DNA of 64,000 nucleotides, from NCBI RefSeq assembly GCF_016031615.1, contig NZ_JACYXC010000001.1, positions 3,038,001 through 3,102,000 on the forward strand, in the 5' to 3' direction. Shown here in pieces: positions 61,817 through 64,000 of this stretch (position 1 is the first letter of the stretch; the number at the start of each line of letters is the position of its first letter). The notes beneath the pieces are model-generated. The model had not been told where the DNA came from and searched no databases. It saw only the letters and a program-made list of their open reading frames with translations. A program made the position numbers and the translations under genes. Source of the DNA: Streptomyces pactum (GTDB lineage: Bacteria > Actinomycetota > Actinomycetes > Streptomycetales > Streptomycetaceae).

Positions 61817-62137
61817 ATGGCCTGGACCTTCCTCGCGATCGCCGTCGTCTTCGAGATCGCCTTCGCCCTCGGCACCAACGCCACCAAGGGGTTCACCCGG
61901 TTGTGGCCCTCGGTCTTCACCCTGCTCGCCGCGGCCGGCGGCATCTTCACCCTCAGCCTGGCGCTGCGGACCCTCGACGTCGGCGTCGGCTACACCATCT
62001 GGACCGGGGTCGGCTCGATCGGCACGGTCGTCCTGGGCGCGGTGATCTACCGGGAGAAGATCACCCTGCCCAAGCTGGTCTCCTTCCTCTCGATCATCGC
62101 CGGGGTGATCACCCTCAAGGTCGCGGCGGGCGTCTGA
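61817..62137 (+). CDS. Small multidrug resistance (SMR) exporter, second subunit
   Basis: SMR protein of 106 residues, the family's standard length: Glu about 13 in IAVVFEIAFALGTNA, SLALRTLDVGVGYTIWTGVG and a short TM4 end. It is strongly similar to the first SMR, pointing to tandem duplication. The 303-bp gap (61514-61816) between them is GC-rich low-complexity sequence without a gene or clear terminator, so co-transcription from the MarR-controlled promoter is possible. AAAGGA precedes the ATG. Confidence 0.92.
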   Translation: MAWTFLAIAVVFEIAFALGTNATKGFTRLWPSVFTLLAAAGGIFTLSLALRTLDVGVGYTIWTGVGSIGTVVLGAVIYREKITLPKLVSFLSIIAGVITLKVAAGV

Positions 62138-62401
62138 CCGGCCCCCGTGCCGGGACACCGCGGACCGCCGTACCGTCGCCGGCCGGGACGGTGACGGCCG
62201 GAGGCCCCACGGCGACCGGACCGGCGGCCGGTCCGGCGGAGAGCGCCGATGCCGCCCGGCCCGGGGCGGCGGCGGTGATCCGGCCCTGTCCGCCCCGGAA
62301 TCGTCCGGAATGCGGCCGGAACGCGCCCGCAGTGGCAGCGGCAGGCCACCACGGTGTGGCCGGAACGCGCCCCCGCAGCAGCCGGGTTGCCGCCGCGCGG
62401 C

Positions 62402-62445
62402 GCGAACGGCCCGGCGAAGGTCCACACCTTCGCCGGGCCGTTCGC
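62402..62445. terminator. Perfect 20-bp hairpin terminator after the SMR pair
   Basis: Arms of 20 bases (starting CGAACGGCCCGGCGAAGGT, plus an outer G-C pair) around the loop CCAC. It is one of the two strongest hairpins in the window, placed about 265 nt after the second SMR stop. Confidence 0.7.
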
Positions 62446-62739
62446 CATATAGCGGACAGATGACGTTCCTCAACGGACAACGGATGGTCAAATTCTTGTT
62501 ACCGGCCTGTTGGGGCCGGTCAATTGATGCCACTCTCTGGTCGGCCGCCCCGGCGCCACTCCCCTGGCGCAGGAGCTGCCCGCGTCGTCGTACGCGTCCT
62601 TCGCACCACTCGCGGTACCCGCGCCGAGCCCACCTCGGCGCAGCTGCACCATCGGCGATTTCCATGCAGCACCGGACGGCACGTCCCCGCCGTCCGCCCC
62701 CACACGGCCGCCCACGGCGGCCCCGCGCAAGGAGACCGA
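62446..62739. promoter_or_regulatory. Promoter region of the M4 protease gene
   Basis: 62460-62540 is AT-richer than its surroundings. It contains a CCGGCC-TGTTGG-GGCCGG stem (about 62502-62519) flanked by GTCAAATTC and GTCAATTGA. A second stem, GCGCCA/TGGCGC, is at 62553-62570. No clear -35/-10 pair could be fixed. A leader of up to 200 nt is possible. Confidence 0.35.
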
Positions 62740-64000
62740 GTGAGACGAAACGTTTCCTCCCCCCGCAAGAACGTCATCCGCGGCGCCGCTCTGGTGGCCT
62801 CCGCCGCCATGGTGGTCATCGGCGTGCAGACCGGTTCGGCCAGCGCCCAGGCCGACCGGCAGGACCGGGCGGCCGGCGCCTCCGCCGTGCTGCTCCCGGT
62901 GGGTGAGCGCGCCGCCGCCATCAAGGCCGCCCAGGCGGACGCCCCCGCCGAGGCCCGGGCGCTGGGCCTGGGCGCCAAGGAGAAGCTCGTCGTCCGGGAC
63001 GTGATCAGGGACGCGGACGGCACGGTCCACACCCGCTACGAGCGCACCTACGAGGGCCTGCCGGTGCTCGGCGGCGACCTCGTGGTGCACGAGAAGAAGG
63101 ACGGCCGGCGCGGCGTCACCAAGGCGGTCAAGAGCCGCATCACGCTGGCCGGCACCACCGCCGGGGTCAGCGCCGCCGACGCCCGGAAGTCCGCACTGAA
63201 GGCCGCCTCCGAGGAGGAGAGCGGCAAGCCCGCCGCCGCGTCGCCGCGCAAGGTGGTCTGGGCCGCGACCGGCAAGCCCGTGCTGGCCTGGGAGACCGTG
63301 GTCACCGGTGTGCAGCACGACGGCACCCCGAGCGAGCTGCACGTGGTCACCGACGCCGCGACCGGCAAGCAGCTCTTCGCCGACGAGCGCATCGAGACCG
63401 GCACCGGCACCGGTGACTACAACGGCACCGTGCCGCTGAGCACCACCGCCTCCGGCGGCTCGTACAACCTGACCGACCCCACGCACGGCGGCCACAAGAC
63501 GTACGACCTGAACCAGGGCACCTCGGGCACCGGTTCGCTGTTCACCGACGCCGACGACGTGTGGGGCGGCGGCCGCCAGAGCGCCGCGGTGGACGCGGCC
63601 TACGGGCACGCCACCACCTGGGACTTCTACAAGAACGTGCTGGGCCGCAACGGCATCAAGAACGACGGCAAGGCCGCGTACAGCCGGGTCCACTACGGCA
63701 ACAACTACGTCAACGCCTTCTGGTCCGACAGCTGCTTCTGCATGACCTACGGCGACGGCTCGGGCAACTCCAACCCGCTCACCTCGCTGGACGTGGCGGC
63801 CCACGAGCTGACCCACGGCGTCACCTCCAACACCGCGGGCCTGCGCTACAGCGGCGAGTCGGGCGGCCTGAACGAGGCGACCTCCGACATCTTCGCGACC
63901 GCCACGGAGTTCTACGCCAACAACTCCGCGGACTCCGGTGACTACCTCATCGGCGAGAAGATCGACATCAACGGCGACGGCACCCCGCTGCGCTACCAGG
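62740..64000 (+). CDS. Secreted thermolysin-family (M4) metalloprotease, C-terminally cut by the window edge
   Basis: Exported zinc protease precursor; 420 codons are visible. A signal peptide (about 1-36, hydrophobic core ALVASAAMVVIGV) is followed by an FTP/PepSY-type propeptide (about 45-215: RDADGTVHTRYERTYEGLPVLGG, in pieces). The mature domain begins around 220. The zinc site is HELTH with His355, Glu356 and His359, and the third ligand is Glu379 in GGLNEATSD, exactly the 24-residue spacing of thermolysin. GTG at 62740 follows AAGGAG. The remaining C-terminal half of the catalytic domain lies outside the window. Confidence 0.95.
   Translation, partial: MRRNVSSPRKNVIRGAALVASAAMVVIGVQTGSASAQADRQDRAAGASAVLLPVGERAAAIKAAQADAPAEARALGLGAKEKLVVRDVIRDADGTVHTRYERTYEGLPVLGGDLVVHEKKDGRRGVTKAVKSRITLAGTTAGVSAADARKSALKAASEEESGKPAAASPRKVVWAATGKPVLAWETVVTGVQHDGTPSELHVVTDAATGKQLFADERIETGTGTGDYNGTVPLSTTASGGSYNLTDPTHGGHKTYDLNQGTSGTGSLFTDADDVWGGGRQSAAVDAAYGHATTWDFYKNVLGRNGIKNDGKAAYSRVHYGNNYVNAFWSDSCFCMTYGDGSGNSNPLTSLDVAAHELTHGVTSNTAGLRYSGESGGLNEATSDIFATATEFYANNSADSGDYLIGEKIDINGDGTPLRYQ

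Overview
The window is chromosomal DNA of a very high-GC actinomycete, almost certainly Streptomyces or a close relative. The signs are extreme GC at third codon positions, frequent GTG starts behind GGAGG-type ribosome binding sites, a futalosine-type menaquinone pathway (mqnA, mqnC), a complete 14-gene nuo operon plus the edge of a second partial nuo set, and a gene order I recall from the S. coelicolor core chromosome. I see no rRNA, tRNA, CRISPR array, insertion sequence or prophage.

Layout, left to right. 1-1332 (minus): start of a second nuo set (nuoA2, nuoB2, edge of a nuoC-like gene). 1575-6119 (plus): two tandem paralogous NarL-type sensor kinases and one response regulator. 6389-9434 (plus): korA-korB, 2-oxoacid:ferredoxin oxidoreductase. 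9822-11442: divergent imine-reductase-like dehydrogenase and TetR regulator. 11914-14189: a Ser/Thr kinase whose membrane/extracellular part lies in another frame. 14413-17271: rarD, an SRPBCC protein, a CGNR zinc-finger protein, a VOC protein. 17497-21695 (minus): ABC-2 exporter and a LolA-like exported protein. 22241-23251 (minus): long-chain polyprenyl diphosphate synthase. 24202-26411 (plus): fumarylacetoacetase and a small lipoprotein. 26607-43292 (minus): nuoA to nuoN, preceded by a Rex-type operator. 44377-45796: NlpC/P60 hydrolase and a CBS protein. 46266-55393 (minus): isoprenoid-chain reductase, menG, a RibD/DHFR-like protein, an amidohydrolase-like protein, mqnC, a second split Ser/Thr kinase, mqnA. 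55687-64000: cold-shock gene, GNAT, TetR, asparagine synthetase, a MarR-controlled pair of SMR exporters, and a thermolysin-family protease running off the right edge.

How the genes work together. Much of the window serves menaquinone respiration: mqnA and mqnC build the quinone head, the polyprenyl synthase makes the side chain, menG methylates the ring, the geranylgeranyl-reductase-like enzyme probably saturates part of the chain, and Nuo reduces the finished quinone. KorAB delivers low-potential electrons from the TCA cycle. The Rex-like site upstream of nuoA would tie complex I expression to NADH/NAD+ balance.

Points most worth a second look: an exact 35-bp tandem duplication at the nuoM/nuoN junction that creates a coupled 12-residue micro-ORF; a near-identical palindrome upstream of each tandem kinase, whose catalytic domains share exact 92-bp and 87-bp runs; both Ser/Thr kinases broken in their Pro-rich linkers; a hairpin plus T-run in the cold-shock leader; an amidohydrolase-like gene without metal ligands next to mqnC; and six copies of a 12-mer at about 23-bp spacing near 23.7 kb.
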